Counted from the stretch's first letter, positions 12,255 through 25,105 are shown. The stretch: DNA of 64,000 nt from Mycocentrospora acerina (GCA_022701365.1 JAKUHH010000250.1:186001-250000); one strand, 5' to 3'. Made by a program: numbers and translations. Notes: generated by a model not told the origin, from the letters alone.

Positions 12255-14529
12255 ATGGCGAACCAAGGCAATGAATTGGGATTTACACTTACAAACGAAT
12301 TATTGGACAACACAGATTATGAAGACTTTTATGAACCGTCTAACTGTCTAACTTTCGAAGAGAGACGTAATTTGGATGATGTCTTCAACGAGTTCTGTAT
12401 GGACTCAAACGGCCCGGTATTTATCTTCAAACTAAACACTCTCAGTCGCCTTAGCCAGATATTATGGGTCTTATTTTCTGTTTGGGTGGGACTAATCATT
12501 ACCGCAGGACTTGTTCGGTAATCCTCTAATGACAGGGGAAGAAAGCGAGGACCAACCTCAAGTTCAGCAAACTCGCACACGATCCGTAACACAAAGAACC
12601 GGTTCCAATCTATTTGAACAAGCTGAACAACAGGCCATCACTTCACCAAGGCGCAGCCAACGTCGGCAAAGACATACAACGCAAGAGAGTCGCGTCGCCC
12701 CTCTGAAGAAAAGGCCAAATATGTCCGAGCCATTTCCGTGCCCGCAATTCGTTGCTGAAACACATTATAGAGTTCCACATTTGTGCAATGGATTCCAAGG
12801 TAAAAACATGTCTGCTGTACGGCAACATCTAAGCCGTCAGCACGGCTTGTTTGCAAAACTTTGCCCAACATGCAAGGAACATCTCTTTGATGAGGAGACA
12901 TTCAAAAGAGAACATGGAACGAAGGGTAGACTTTGTAACAATGACCAACCTCAAAAAAGGGGTGCTGCAGCGAAGGCTCATTGGCAAGTGCTGTATAGTA
13001 GAATTGCCTCCTCGGTATCTGATAGGCCTAGTGTCACTGGTAAGAACTCCACCTCAATTTTGCAATCAAGGACTAAAGTAGGCTATGAAAGTAGGACAAG
13101 AAGAAATCGGCACAGTTCACGCCTCTGGGGGACCTAGTTCGCAGCTCCATCTTCCACAGCCTTATTTTTCGACAGCCGCTATTTCTGCTCGTACTTCACG
13201 CTCCGTACCTGGTTTAGCTCGAAATCTAGGCGATCCTTATGCCGGGTCGCAGCTGAGTCAATACTCTACTTCTGAGCATGGGTCATCTGATATTCATGGA
13301 GTTAGATTTTCTGACTCAAACAACGTTAGTACTTAAAAATCAAATCTTGGACATGTCTGATTGATATTGTCAGTAGGAACCAACCGTGCGACCACTTAGT
13401 TGGTCTCAAACCGGGATCCAGCGCTCTGAACTACCGACAATTTCTGATTCTTCACTGAACGAAATCCACCAAACTCCCTCTGTGCCTACAGTGCAAGAGC
13501 TTTGCAAAAAAGAAGTTATCCAGGAGACGCCATATCTACTAGATAATGCACCTTGGAGCCCCTATATCTATAGTCGTACGCACAAGTGGAAAATATCGGG
13601 ATATGAGGATCTAACTTTGAACAGTCCTGATTTCAGATTTCTTAATAGTAAGACAGAAAATTCGGAGGTATATTCCTTTGGAATCTCGAGCCTTACCTCA
13701 GATGCAAGTCTTCCGTACACGGAATTATCGTCAGAGGCGTTCTCATCAATTGCTGCCCCTTCATCTGTAACCTCCTCTATTTCTGGCCTAGAAGACTTGA
13801 CAGAGAGTGCAATTTACTGCTCCGATCGATGGTATGATCCTGTTAGGGGGAGTCTGAAGAAAAATGCTACTATATCAAGCGAAATGACTCCGTAAGTTTG
13901 ACTTTGAAAAGAGATTCTACACAACATACTGATAAGGCAGTTCTACTATTTTCGGCACATGTATCGCTCCGAAACATTCAGATCCATCTACTGAAGATCA
14001 AATTGTTCCTCTGAGACAGACTCCTCAGCTTGGTATTGCCTTGTCACAGAAAATAAGCTCCAATTTAAGTTCGACAGAAAGCACTTCCGCTTTTCTCTCG
14101 GAATCACAAAATGCTTCATACTGCCCAGATTGTGATTCAGCTTTCTTTGGTAAATTTCAAAAGGGAAATTTGTTGAGACACAAGCGGTCGAAGCACGGAC
14201 ACCACGAAAAGATACTTACTTGCGAAGATCCGTCCTGTTCACGGACCTACAGGAGGTCAGACGCTCTTTTAAAGCACTACAGGAAACACCATTTGCATCA
14301 AACCAAAACTTTACATTCTCAACGCGCCATGGCCGGAAAAGGGACGGACAGCCACGCGCAATCAAAGTTGGATTCTCTAATAGGGCAGTGTCGGGACGAT
14401 ATACATGGACATGAGCATGAAAATCAAGAACAATCTCAATGTGATATCAGTCCTGTAATGCCAGACACACAGAACCTGGTTGAAAGACAGCAAGGGGTTG
14501 AGGAATTTCGAAATATTCAGTCGGAATAG
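12255..14529 (+). CDS. C2H2 zinc-finger protein, probable nuclear regulator
   Basis: Predicted 675-aa protein from five exons: 12255-12416, 12508-13039, 13095-13324, 13377-13891, 13941-14529 (introns 91, 55, 52, 49 nt). In-frame stops after nearer AG sites decide the acceptors at 13094 and 13376. A cysteine/histidine-rich segment near residues 130-180 (LCNGF..VRQHLSRQH..CPTC) looks like a degenerate finger pair. The long middle part is Ser/Thr-rich. Near residues 540-600 lie two tandem C2H2 fingers: CPDC..HKRSKH and CEDPSC..HYRKHH. The tandem fingers imply nucleic-acid binding; target genes cannot be inferred. All exons stay open, so the gene looks intact despite lying in an AT-rich block. 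Confidence 0.82.
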
Positions 14530-17288
14530 CGCATCTGGGCGGATTTCTGCATTTCGTTGATCTATTTTCATGTATTGAGAACGCAGGACACAGGAAACTA
14601 GACAATTGTCATCATATATAATATGCTATCATGTGTGACCACGTGAACACTTTAGCGCCCATATGGTCCTCAAGCCCTACACTCACAGTAGTATGAAATA
14701 TTTCTCCTGGGTGTTCTCACTTGAGAGAAACGTTCTTCAAAAGTCTGAAGAGCCAAGGCACGAAAGAAGGGATGAGTTATCGCCTCTCAGTTCACTTTTT
14801 AAAATAAGCAACGACATGGAAATGTATATTAGCTCAGCGCGTCTTCTTGATTCATAGAATGCTCACCTTCTATACGTTAGATAAGCTCAGCAAAAAATTG
14901 TAGTTTTCCTTTATTAGGTACCCATGCTGTTGGGATCTGCGCGATTTTAAGTCGAGTTAGTAGAACTGAGATGTTATCACATCTGTAACAGATAACTGTA
15001 GATGAATTTTGATCTCCTATCGCACGCTTAGCGACATGTCTCCTAGCTGTTAAGAGATTCGGTGTAGTTTTTCCTCAATTCCCTTAACTCAATTCACTAG
15101 TCTTGCGATATAGTTAGTGAAGTGTCACTTGAGCAAAACTGATATTACTTTTAGATGTTCATATGTTAGACTGAGACCATTACATTCACTAGATTTCTGC
15201 ATGGGCAAGCCTTTTACAAGCCTAAATAGTGAATGTGCATGAGTAAATGTAACAGCATATTCATAATTAAGGAAAGGGTTTGTCTCGAACGACAACACGA
15301 AGCTTCGGTAGTTCTTGTCATCGTAGATCTTGTCAAAAAGCCAGATATGTAACGGAAGGAAGAAAAAGACATCGCACAGTCATTACAAAGAAGATTTCTC
15401 GCAAAATGTGACGCCATACACTGAAAGCATTAAACCAAGACAAAAACTTGATTAAATAAAAAAGAGACTGAAACTAGGCTCATAACCATCTCAAACGTGA
15501 GAATTCAACATCATAGGATTATGAATCTAAATACAGTTAGATGTAAAAAAGGACAAATTGCGCTTCCTGTAAGGGCCGTTCTACGGACTATCCTATTTCT
15601 GGATATTGAAACTAGATCTACTCGGCGTCATCAAGGCAATCACCTTGCCTGACTAATTTGCACTCTTTTCCTAACAAAGGATTAATTATAAATTATGTAT
15701 TATTGCAGATTTTGCCTTTGTGATTAGTATAGGACAGTAACAACGAAGACGTTCAAACAGGATTACTATTTTCAACCTTAAAGCAAAAAGCTTCTTTTAT
15801 AGATACAATTCTCTACTTATTTAGAGAAATAAGTACTAGAATGTTCTTCTCAGACTTTAGCTGCAATTTGCTAAAGATTTTTAACCTTCTACACATTATC
15901 TAAGCGTGCTAGTATCGTTTTAGCGGTTAAGTCTTCCGGTGATGTTTAGTAGCTGCTGATAGGTTATAGAGAAACCTAAAATGTTATCTACAACAGTTTC
16001 TGGCTTCATAATATCCTTTTACTGTTCTCAAGATGTAAGACCTTCTACATCAATGTAACATTAAATGTGTGTGACAAATTAGTAACCTTTATTCTACAGT
16101 TGCCTGAAACTTCTCTATTTCTTCTCACAATATTAATGATTAAGTTTTTGGCTATATCTTATTCATTGGTTAGAAAATTTGCTATTTCAATATGTGCTTA
16201 AAAGGTAATCTTAAGATTAGAGCTTTGTCCTGAAAGACTACTGTTAAACGTAAGAGCTAAGGTGTGAGGACACAACTCTATCCTACTGTGCTATGTAAGC
16301 TAAAAAGGTAACATGATTTATTATCTGATAGATCCTGGAATAGAACAGTGTATATCCTCAGGTTGAACCACTTCCTGACAACCACTGGCGAATCCCCGCT
16401 AGCATATGTTTTTAGCGTTCATTTTTTGCTTCGATATTCTACTAATAGACAAGTAGGCCTATCTCCCTGAAGCTTTTTTTCTATGATAAATATTTTGGTG
16501 GTAACTAGGGTAACGATGAATGCAGTTAAGTGTAGTTTGTTGTGTTGAGTTGCAGGTTAGATTAGAGATGGCTAGTCGCTAGACTAATTCGTGTTCTAGG
16601 TTGATGTTCTCTAGCTGCCGTTTGCGGGAAGCAAGGTATACACGAGGCAGGATCTGCGAGTAGTGCGTTCGTGCTTTCTGGAGATTACGGCTTGACGATG
16701 TCTTGGCATTTTGGGAGGTGCTTTATGGATTTGGATAAAAAAGATGGTGAGTGACGAATCTTGTGTCTGTTTTGGATATTGTGGTGGGAAGGAGATTACA
16801 AGTGTTTTTTGACTCGTGCGTTCTGTTGGTCTTGGTAGGAGCGTAGTGGGAGTTGAGATAGGTTTTCATCCGCTCGTTTTGTAGACTTAATGTGAGCATC
16901 TATAAAGGCCTACCTTCCCCGCCCTTTCTTTTTAAAACATAAGATGAGAAAATCAGTTCAAACTAATTAGACCGTTGAAACAGTAAGTTTACTACTCGTC
17001 TAAAAAGTTTTTGTACATTTAACCGCTGACATTCTATCCTCGATTACCCCTGAACGATCAGTTTATCCTAAGAAAAATACTCGTAGAAGTTCGGCTAACA
17101 AGTGGCCCTATTTTTAATGGACGTCAGCATTAAGGAATCGAGTTAAGACGACCTTGTAGATTATGCTTACAGTGCACGTATGAGGAAAACTTAATGCAAA
17201 ACTTAAAGACTGATGTCCACAACAAACACATACGAAAACCTCTTTCGATATTAACTCTCCTCTCTGCCGTCTCGTCCACGCATACAAG
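14530..17288. other. AT-rich gene-poor block
   Basis: About 2.8 kb with dense stops in all frames and no supported gene apart from a 5S rRNA 3' fragment. The stretch about 16540-16870 is unusually rich in G and T on the plus strand. The composition fits old mutated repeat DNA, but no element could be identified. Confidence 0.55.
16376..16410 (+). pseudogene. 5S rRNA 3' fragment
   Basis: ctgacaaccactggcgaatc, then cccgctagcatatg, matches the last 33 or so bases of the intact 5S genes with four substitutions, followed by TTTTTAG. The upstream two-thirds of the 5S gene is not present, so this is a truncated relic. Confidence 0.8.
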
Positions 17289-17669
17289 TCAGAAACAGGG
17301 GTCAATAGACATTGTCATCGCGTGAAGGCAACCCATGAGAAACACTTGAGCGCAACAGATCCATGAGCATTCGCAGTCGAGATCTCTTTGATGCGCCTCT
17401 GTACGCCAACCAGCTGCGTCGTATTCGTCTAGATGGCGCTGGAGCTGTGGCATGGGTGATTGGACGTATGTAGTTCCCGATAAGAGTGAAGATCTAGACG
17501 TGGAGGTTGAAACAGACTCTTGGATGAGTAAGGGGGCCTGAGCTTCATCCTCTGCCTCACGATCGAGGCTCATCAAGGCTTGCAGCGTAAGAGGTGTTGT
17601 CATGGTTGGGCTTGAGGTTGCTGCCTCTGGCCCATTGCTGGTGTTAGGTTGTTGTTGTTCGTTAGGCAT
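17289..17669 (-). CDS. Hypothetical small protein (weakly supported)
   Basis: A 126-codon ATG-initiated open frame in an otherwise stop-dense AT-rich region. The product starts with a polar Gln/Asn/Ser/Thr-rich segment and ends with a cysteine cluster (CECSWICC). No signal peptide or known domain is seen and I do not recognise it. Its balanced composition against the AT-rich surroundings favours a coding past. It could be an exon of a larger decayed gene. Confidence 0.35.
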   Translation of the reverse strand: MPNEQQQPNTSNGPEAATSSPTMTTPLTLQALMSLDREAEDEAQAPLLIQESVSTSTSRSSLLSGTTYVQSPMPQLQRHLDEYDAAGWRTEAHQRDLDCECSWICCAQVFLMGCLHAMTMSIDPCF

Positions 17670-19119
17670 GAATTTTTTGTGGAATTTTGATGCAACTTGT
17701 TGCTAGAGGTGATGATGTTGGTTTAGTGTTTTTTCTTGCGAATTAAGCTGGAGGCAGTTATAAGAGGAGAAGTGAATGTTCAAGTTGGCCAGCTCATATT
17801 TTCAAGGTAGCAACCATGGTTCAAAGGTAATGCCTTACGATTTTGGGTACGGGCTTGCTGCGATTGGAGCACTATTAGTGGAGCACCTGTGATAACACTG
17901 CTTGCTAGATCAGACCATGGATCCTTGGTTGACAACAGTGGCTACAACGACGTATAACAATTTGGATCTAGACAGATTTTAAAATGTGTACTTGTGAGCA
18001 AATTATTTTCGAATTTACAGTGGTTTTCCTTCATTCATTTACATTTGACGAGTTATGGTCATTTGACTAAAATGCCCTTTTTTTGTCGATTAATGTGCCT
18101 CAAAAAATTCTTACGTAATGCTTTTCAGGATTTGCCCGTTCAATAACAGTCCTATTAACTGTCTCATGTCTTTTTCAGCCTCCTCATTTCTCTTAGAGAA
18201 TATAAATGGGTCCATAAGTCCAGAGTTTCCATTGTCAAACCACTCTTCTCAAACCTCACCAAACCGCTTGATCTTTGCTAAGTTTGATTCATTAGCTCTA
18301 CATGTCTCTTCCCATGTTTGCTAGTCCCTTGCGAAAGATCCCCTATAGAAATGTTTCACGCATAAGTATTTAAGCCCCAATTTAGTTCTCAGGTTTGTAG
18401 GTCAGTCGGATATCCAAAATTTAAGGATATCAACATTTACAAAAATACATGCATGTTCGTAAAAGATCTCCATGGTAGGAACGTTGCTGACTTGTTTGAA
18501 TGAGATCTTAGCTTGAATCGCATTATCTATTCATTTTTAAATATGGTCTAGCTTTTGCGTTTTGTGAACGAGAGAATCATCACACTGTAATTTAGACAAT
18601 TTTTTTCGCGACTGTGTCATTATTGCCTTCTGCTTCGCGCCTATAGCACAACTTGTGTTTAATGCTGGATGTCTTTAACAATGATGTCATTGTAAATATA
18701 TCAGATCTCTAGAGTGGCTGCTTTGCCATATTCACAGGTCAAGACGATTTAGACTATGACGGCGAGCATTTTAAACCCCAGAATTGTACTCCTAAACGGC
18801 TAATATAAATCGCAGATTGTTTCTAATATTTATAGAGAACTCCTGCTTTCGTTCGCCAATGTTTAAAAGTACAACAACCAGAGTGGATTAGACTGCGAAA
18901 AAATTCTTGACGCCCGCTTTGTGAAAACTGCTACAAGAGCGAGTTATATTAGCTTGAACGTGAAACACGAACGTCCGGCAACCACTCGTGGGCCACGTCC
19001 ATTAGTAAGTTGAATCCAAAATCTGACGAGCGCGATTATCCTACTGTCAACACTTATCCACACATGCATATATAGATTAACCTAAACTCACTGCATCGTC
19101 AAGCTTTCCAACAGATACA
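17670..19119. other. AT-rich intergenic region
   Basis: Stop-rich sequence. A 68-codon frame at 18118-18324 has no recognisable features and is not called. Confidence 0.5.
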
Positions 19120-19578
19120 GCTGGATCAGTGTCAACCAATGTTTTATGCGAAATCAGCTCAATTGCCAGTTGTAAACGATCATATAGTGGGCTTGGTTCA
19201 TGATGCAGCACAGGCGGCTGGTGTGACGATACCGAAGCTCACTATGTGGCAGGTTATTGTTGCTCTGATGCATGTGTTGGACCAGTTATAGATTCTGCTC
19301 CCTTATCAATCGATGGATCGTGTAGAGTAAACACTGCTAATAGTGCCACTTGCACGAGTAGTGGATTTGGAGCATGCTATAGCAATTATGGCTACTGTGG
19401 AGATGGCCAAGGCCACTGTAATTTAAGGTCTTGCTACTCTGGCGCATGTTCAGTGGATACTGATATTCCGTCTCTCAGTGGTGAGTGTGGACCTCTACAT
19501 CCGGGTAACTACGTCTGTCAAGGTACAGAGTTTAGTCTGTGCTGCAGTTAGTATTAATACTGCAGCGCTACCGGGTAA
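19120..19578 (+). pseudogene. Decayed hevein-type chitin-binding secreted protein
   Basis: One frame carries cysteine patterns of ChtBD1/hevein modules: SNYGYCGDGQGHC, then SGECGPLHPG..FSLCCS. It is interrupted by TGA at 19201, with cysteine-rich coding sense on both sides, and ends at TAG 19549. The frame still reads Y-stop-YC just after that TAG, where an intact module would continue after CCS. The TAG (19549) and following TAA (19555) are each one C-to-T change from CAG and CAA, and the TGA is one transition from TGG or CGA, as expected of RIP-type decay. No ATG start is preserved. An unusual intron around 19201 cannot be fully excluded, but the downstream stops favour a dead gene. Confidence 0.65.
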
Positions 19579-21302
19579 GAACGTCCGAGTGGGCTGTCTT
19601 CTCCCGTATATGTACTGATTAAAGGCTAAAATGTGCCAGTTGGCATTTATTTTTCTCAATGTACATGTAAATTACGGCCCCGTATTGATGCAATATGTTT
19701 CTTGGTCTTAGAAATAAGATCAGATATTGTCTTCATTTGTTTGCTAGGGACTTTCTAGTCGTTATTTGACTGATTATTCCTTGGCCACCCAACTTTGACT
19801 GTCAACTTCTACTTTTTCTTAGTAGAGAACTCTCGAAGGAACATGGAGATCACCATTACAACATCAGTAAAGACAGCAAAAGGGCACCAAATGGTCTACA
19901 TTATCCCAAGCGGTCACAAATTTTAGCAGCTAACCTATTAACGCTGCGACGCTCTCAATCATGCTATTCAAAATGATCATGCCGACGGCAAGATAAAACA
20001 GACTCACAAAGAGGCGGAAAGATACAAAAAACTTAGAAAGAAAGACATTTATTGTCATCTATAGGGCAATTGCCTACATGGATCATGATTGGGACTGTAG
20101 GAAGCTCACTCGGGCCGATACCAGCAAGAGATTGTAAACTAGACACCGCTGCAACTGGCATATTATGGTCTTAGACGAACATGAGAAATATAAAAAACCG
20201 CTATTAAGGCACATTTGACCTTTAACTCCTATTGATATTTGCGTGAGTTTTCGACTTCGAAGGCTGTGGCTTCAATCGATACAATAGAATATATGTAAAC
20301 TAGAACTATAGAGACAGTGGTTCGGAGGTGCGTTTCTCGAAATTCAGCTTAAAACAAAGATAGAGAATGAATAAGAAATTTAAAAATAAACCGTTCCAAG
20401 AAAGGAGTTGCCGTTGATGATCGCCTGTAGTGTGACGTTGCAAAGGTCGCAGAAACTTGCGTCCACAGATGTTGAACATAGACCTGATAGTTTTCATCCG
20501 CAAGATATAGTTCATGATATCCTGGTTTCCACGAATCATTTTATTTTCGATTAATAAAAACTACAAGTTAAGTTAGAAACCTTTGATTTGTAACTCATGT
20601 ATGTAAGTGGTATAAGGCTGAGTTGACAAGTCACAACATTCGACTCGACAACACAGCCCAGCGTGATGGTACACTCGATCCATACGACCATAAGACACTA
20701 CGAACATAATTTTCATTTTATTCCCTGCTCTAGACGTAAATAGGAACAGTCTCTATGCTCGACGATTGAAAGTGGCAAACTGACGTCCGGAATCACACCT
20801 CTTTTCTGCTTGTGCCTCAAGTGGTTGCAGATTATTTAGCAGAACCTCGATTAAATTAGAGCCATACGTTTGGATTTGATTAACCTGCATTTTGTGGAGT
20901 CTAGAACACCAGATGCTGCATATGAGGCTGAAGGTGGCTGTAGGTCGCTTGAGCTGAGCTCAGGCCTTACTTTGCATAGGTTGATCTGTTTCCGCCCCCA
21001 AAAAGCGAGTGTATACTGCAAACCCCGCAAGCCCCATAAACTCATATACCTCTTATATTCATTGGAATTCTAGCTCCATACTGCGTGCATGGAAATGTCA
21101 TTTTGTTAACGGGCCATGACTTCAAAAATTATCTCTTTTTAAATTCCTGAGATCGTTGCTTCGTTAAGCATCTCTCTTTATAGTACTATTTACAGAAGCT
21201 TCCACCAGCTATTCTTTACGCACCTTCTTAGAATTAATCCTAGAGCCTTGCGGCACGATTCGGTCGTAGAGGTTCCAGCAGCAACCACCTGTTCAAAACA
21301 TC
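19579..21302. other. AT-rich intergenic region with possible 5S fragment
   Basis: No gene supported. At 20680-20696 the word ccatacgaccataagac matches the 5' end of the local 5S genes at 15 of 17 positions, a possible very short 5S relic. The rest shows dense stops in all frames. Confidence 0.5.
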
Positions 21303-23493
21303 ATGACGGCACCTGGGTGCGGTCAGCGCTTTAAACGATTCTGGCTTGTTAGCCATCGTCAAGCGGGCACAGATATTCGGAAAAGATGGCAACGCGCGGC
21401 AGTCTGTCTCTGGTTTCTGGGACTTTGTGCTTGCTTCGGAGTGTTGTATCCATTTTCGATGGTTGGAAGCGGCAACAGTAGTGCGTGTCTGCCTGACGGT
21501 CGTTTTGGACTTGAGCCTGGTAAATTTAGATATGTAAGTATTCTGTATCAGCATGAGAAGGCTAAGATCTAGTCTTAGCTTCCATGGCTTTCACCGTCGA
21601 ATCACCAGGCAAAGAAAACTATTTTGTGCTCAGACAGCAATACACAAGCTTGTAGCGGATTCGGAGACAGAGCATTGGTCAAAAACTTGAGATGTTAGGG
21701 CATGTGCTGATTAAACAAATAAATAGTGGTCAAGATCCGGATTCTTCCAAATTACTCTTGGATTTGGTCATCTAACATTTGAACAAGCTAAAGCGATCGA
21801 TGTTACGTGGGATGTTGTATGTTACTCATCGGTCGGTTTGCTCCATTCACAACCAATACTAAGCTCTTGCAGGTCTTCGGTCGCGGAGCACAGACACTTC
21901 TTACAATAGTCTCTTGGAGTGTATTCGTAAAATATGTGACTACATCGATGGAAGTCATGCCTATCACGTTCGGAACTTATCGAACCATCTTTCTCCAAGA
22001 TCAGGCGCCCATTGTCGCAATTCCACGGTTGATCCGCGACTTCTCCACTCGCCTTGCTCTACATTCTAAGTTTGCAATGATATTTATGATTATCTCTATG
22101 ATTTTCATTTGGGCATTTCCAACCTTGGGCAGTGCGATGACTGGATATAACTCGAATGTCAGGGCTTTTGTGCCTGACACAGACGATAATTTGATTCCTT
22201 TTAGTAGCTTTAACCACCATTTGTACACTATAAACGACGGGAAAAGAATTAATCAAAGTGATGACTACGTGGTCAGCATCAGTCAGGCCTTTAAAGGTTG
22301 GTCATCAACACAGCGCATACCTCACAGATAATGTTAATCACAACTTAGATGACCCTGTCTTAGGTAGTTATGACCCCTATACTTACAAACGCATATGTCA
22401 TGCGTCGCCCAACTACCGAATAAACAATGGTTTCTATGATTCCGAGGATGGAAAAATCAGCGACAAGCGGCTGGAGCAATGCCATATGTGGAAGAACGTT
22501 ACGGATTGTATGTGTTCATTTACACCTCAACAGCATACCTGCTGATTATACAACTAAAGATTTGAAAGAATACGTCTTGAAAAACGCAAATAATACATCA
22601 CCAACCACTTTCAACAAAACGATTCTTCCTCCGCCTGCACTAAATATCAGTGTATTTTACCTGAGTGACGACCTTTTTCAGCGCAACACCACGAGTCGTG
22701 AAATTAATCCCTACGACGATCCTTCCAAAAAGCGATGGACTTTCCAGGGTCTATCATATAATGAATCATACATTAAAAAACGGGGTGCTTGTCCTGCCAC
22801 AGAGGTTGGCATCTCAAGCTCGTATTAAAGATCACACAGCTAACATTATCATAGAACTATCAATGGGGATTTTCTTTTGTACAGCTTAATTTTATGATTA
22901 TTTTTCTCGCTATCTGGACCATTGGCATAGGGCTCATGTGGGTTCAGGCTCATAATACTATGCAAAGAAGAGGCCATGAAACCGTCGCAGGCGAACACAA
23001 GGCAATCATCGAATTAGCAGACGCGATTCAGAATGGACTTGTTGGACTTGAAGAGGAAATAGGGTCCCTTAAAACTCTCGACGAATCAGGCCTACGTCGT
23101 CGCATAACTGAGGACATGCGCGGTGGATCAATAGCATACGCAGCGCCCTTGCTAGTCCGTGGAGAATATGGAACTGGAGACTCTGGATGGGGTCTAAAAG
23201 ACTTTTTGAAGAAAGAAGGATGGTGGATTTTCTTTTTTACGGGACTCGCTGTCACTAGCATAACGCTTGGGTTCTTATTTTCATATGTCTGGCTTTTCAT
23301 CTGGTTTGTTGGTCTCGCATTGGCCGTTATAATCACCGTCAGTATGGGTACTACTAACAATAGTAGGATAGTTCTGTTCTGGTGGTCTTTCTGGGCGCTT
23401 TGTGTAGCTCCAGGGGTAATTACAATGTTAACGGCTGTATTTAGCGTTCAATATGCACGTAGTTCTCGATATGGACTTCACTACGGGGTCTAG
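21303..23493 (+). CDS. Fungal multi-pass integral membrane protein, function unknown
   Basis: Predicted 597-aa protein from six exons: 21303-21533, 21727-21816, 21873-22281, 22328-22507, 22560-22804, 22855-23493. Introns are 193, 56, 46, 52 and 50 nt. Two donors are weak (GTCAGG at 22282, GTTGGC at 22805), but both junctions restore the family pattern. It matches a widespread uncharacterised ascomycete membrane-protein pattern: ACLPDGRF, ITLGFGHLTFEQAKAIDVTW in part, GRGAQ, TTSMEVMPITFGTY, a glycosylation-rich lumenal loop (several N-x-S/T), QWGFSF, then three or four hydrophobic helices. I recall this pattern but not a function. The unusually long first intron shows no missing coding segment. 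Confidence 0.8.
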
Positions 23494-24680
23494 ATGTTAT
23501 TTCTTAGTATCAATTCGAAAAAGGAGGTATTATGTGAAGATATCAACCGAGTATCATTTGGAGAATTTGTTCAATGCATAGAGGGTGTTATAGGACTACG
23601 TTAAATTACAATAACCAATTAAGTTCAAAGAATGAATGCCAAATCTGAAAAAATTCCGATAGAACTAAAGATTTTGCTATACGATTGTATATCTCTGCTC
23701 AAGATTATGTCCAGAGGCAACCTTAGAAGGAATCTTAGGGCACATTGAACGTACACAAGCAGGAATAGATCAAGCTTATGCAAAGGGTCTACGGTTAGAC
23801 GTTAGTATCCTGAGCACTCACGGGATGAGATACATCAATAAACACAGATCCCTCTTGTCAATTTTGCTGGATATTTCTTCATTTCCGCTGCACTTGTTCT
23901 ACAAATCCAACATTACCTCTTTGATTACTCTGAAGCTTGCTACGACTTTGTTATCGAACCTACGCCTCTCATAGATGCAGACTAACACAGATGCAAAGCT
24001 TTGAGCAAAAAATTTCATGATTAGTTCCACTGCTTGGATTTTCTGCTGTTGAAGTTGACAATAAAACTCAGAGACCGGAAGCATTTGGACTGATCTGCAA
24101 CCGCGCAACCAAACCAACCCCTGAATCGTTCTTTGAGTTTGACCGGTATCAAAAGAGACTATGCGTAAGCTTCCACGACGCCGAAAATTGAACAGTGAAG
24201 GGTTACAAAGTAGGTTAATACCTCAGCGAGAAAGCATTGTCGAGTAATACGAGGTTTACTAAGGCTTTCTTGACGTTTTCACTATAGGTGGTTAGGTCAA
24301 AGAGAACGACTATAAGCTTTGTTTTTATATAACTATAGTCAATGATTATTATCAAGGTATGATAGGTTTGATACTTATTGCGAGAGTTACATTAAGCTTG
24401 GTTTTAAATAAACTTTGTATAAATCACTCTTGGAGTTAGAGCGTCATCATCTGTACTGCATACCATGCCGAAGAAATTAAAAGAGTAAGGTGTATTGAGG
24501 CGGCGAGAAGTAGAGTGAAGCGAGATCTAGTTGCAATGTTTCTGAGAATTTGAATCAGGGCGCATTTTCGTCCCCAGAGTTCACGGTTCATAGAATAGAT
24601 TTTGCTGTTTTCAAGCTATTGAGTGGAGACACTTTTTGTATACTGGAAAGTTTATATTTTATGATAGTCCACATCTCTCC

Positions 24681-24798
24681 ACATACGACCATAGGACGCT
24701 GAAAGCAAGGCTTCCCGTTCGCTCAGCCCTATTTAAGCAACGTACCGGCGGACTAGTAGTCAGGTGGGTGACCACTGGCGAATCCCCGCTGTTGTATG
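24681..24798 (+). rRNA. 5S ribosomal RNA, copy 2
   Basis: Differs from copy 1 by two substitutions (ggacgctgaaagc for ggacgttgaaaac). TATA lies at 24653-24656, exactly -28 to -25. The first T-run is T5 at 24804-24808, less close than in the other copies (tgtatgtataacttttt), so termination may differ. Confidence 0.93.
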
Positions 24799-25064
24799 TA
24801 TAACTTTTTGCATTTTTGATCTTCTAGTCAACTGTACGAAGAGGACGGAAATGATGGATTAATAAGATTGAATAGCAGGCGAAGGCCACTAATTTGAAGC
24901 TCTAGAGTTCCAACGTCTCATATGTTAACTTTGACAAGAGGATAAGATGGTAAAATATCTTAAGATCAAGTCAACTGTAGATCTCACGCTAGGGAGAGAT
25001 TTTGATACGTGCGTTCCGGCATGCTTGGGAGACTCCATGTAGGTACTACTCGCAGTGTGATACG

Positions 25065-25065
<1 letters not shown>

Positions 25066-25105
<40 letters not shown>
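25066..25105. repeat. (TG)20 microsatellite
   Basis: Uninterrupted TG dinucleotide run of 40 nt followed directly by A8. Confidence 0.97.

Noticed and set aside
12329..12592. Minus-strand frame and hydrophobic plus-strand tail near 12417-12507
   Set aside because: The hydrophobic stretch is a translated intron of the zinc-finger gene; splice sites and phase fit.
22250..22330. Apparent frameshift making the membrane-protein gene a pseudogene
   Set aside because: A 46-nt intron at 22282-22327 restores frame and the family pattern, so no frameshift is needed.
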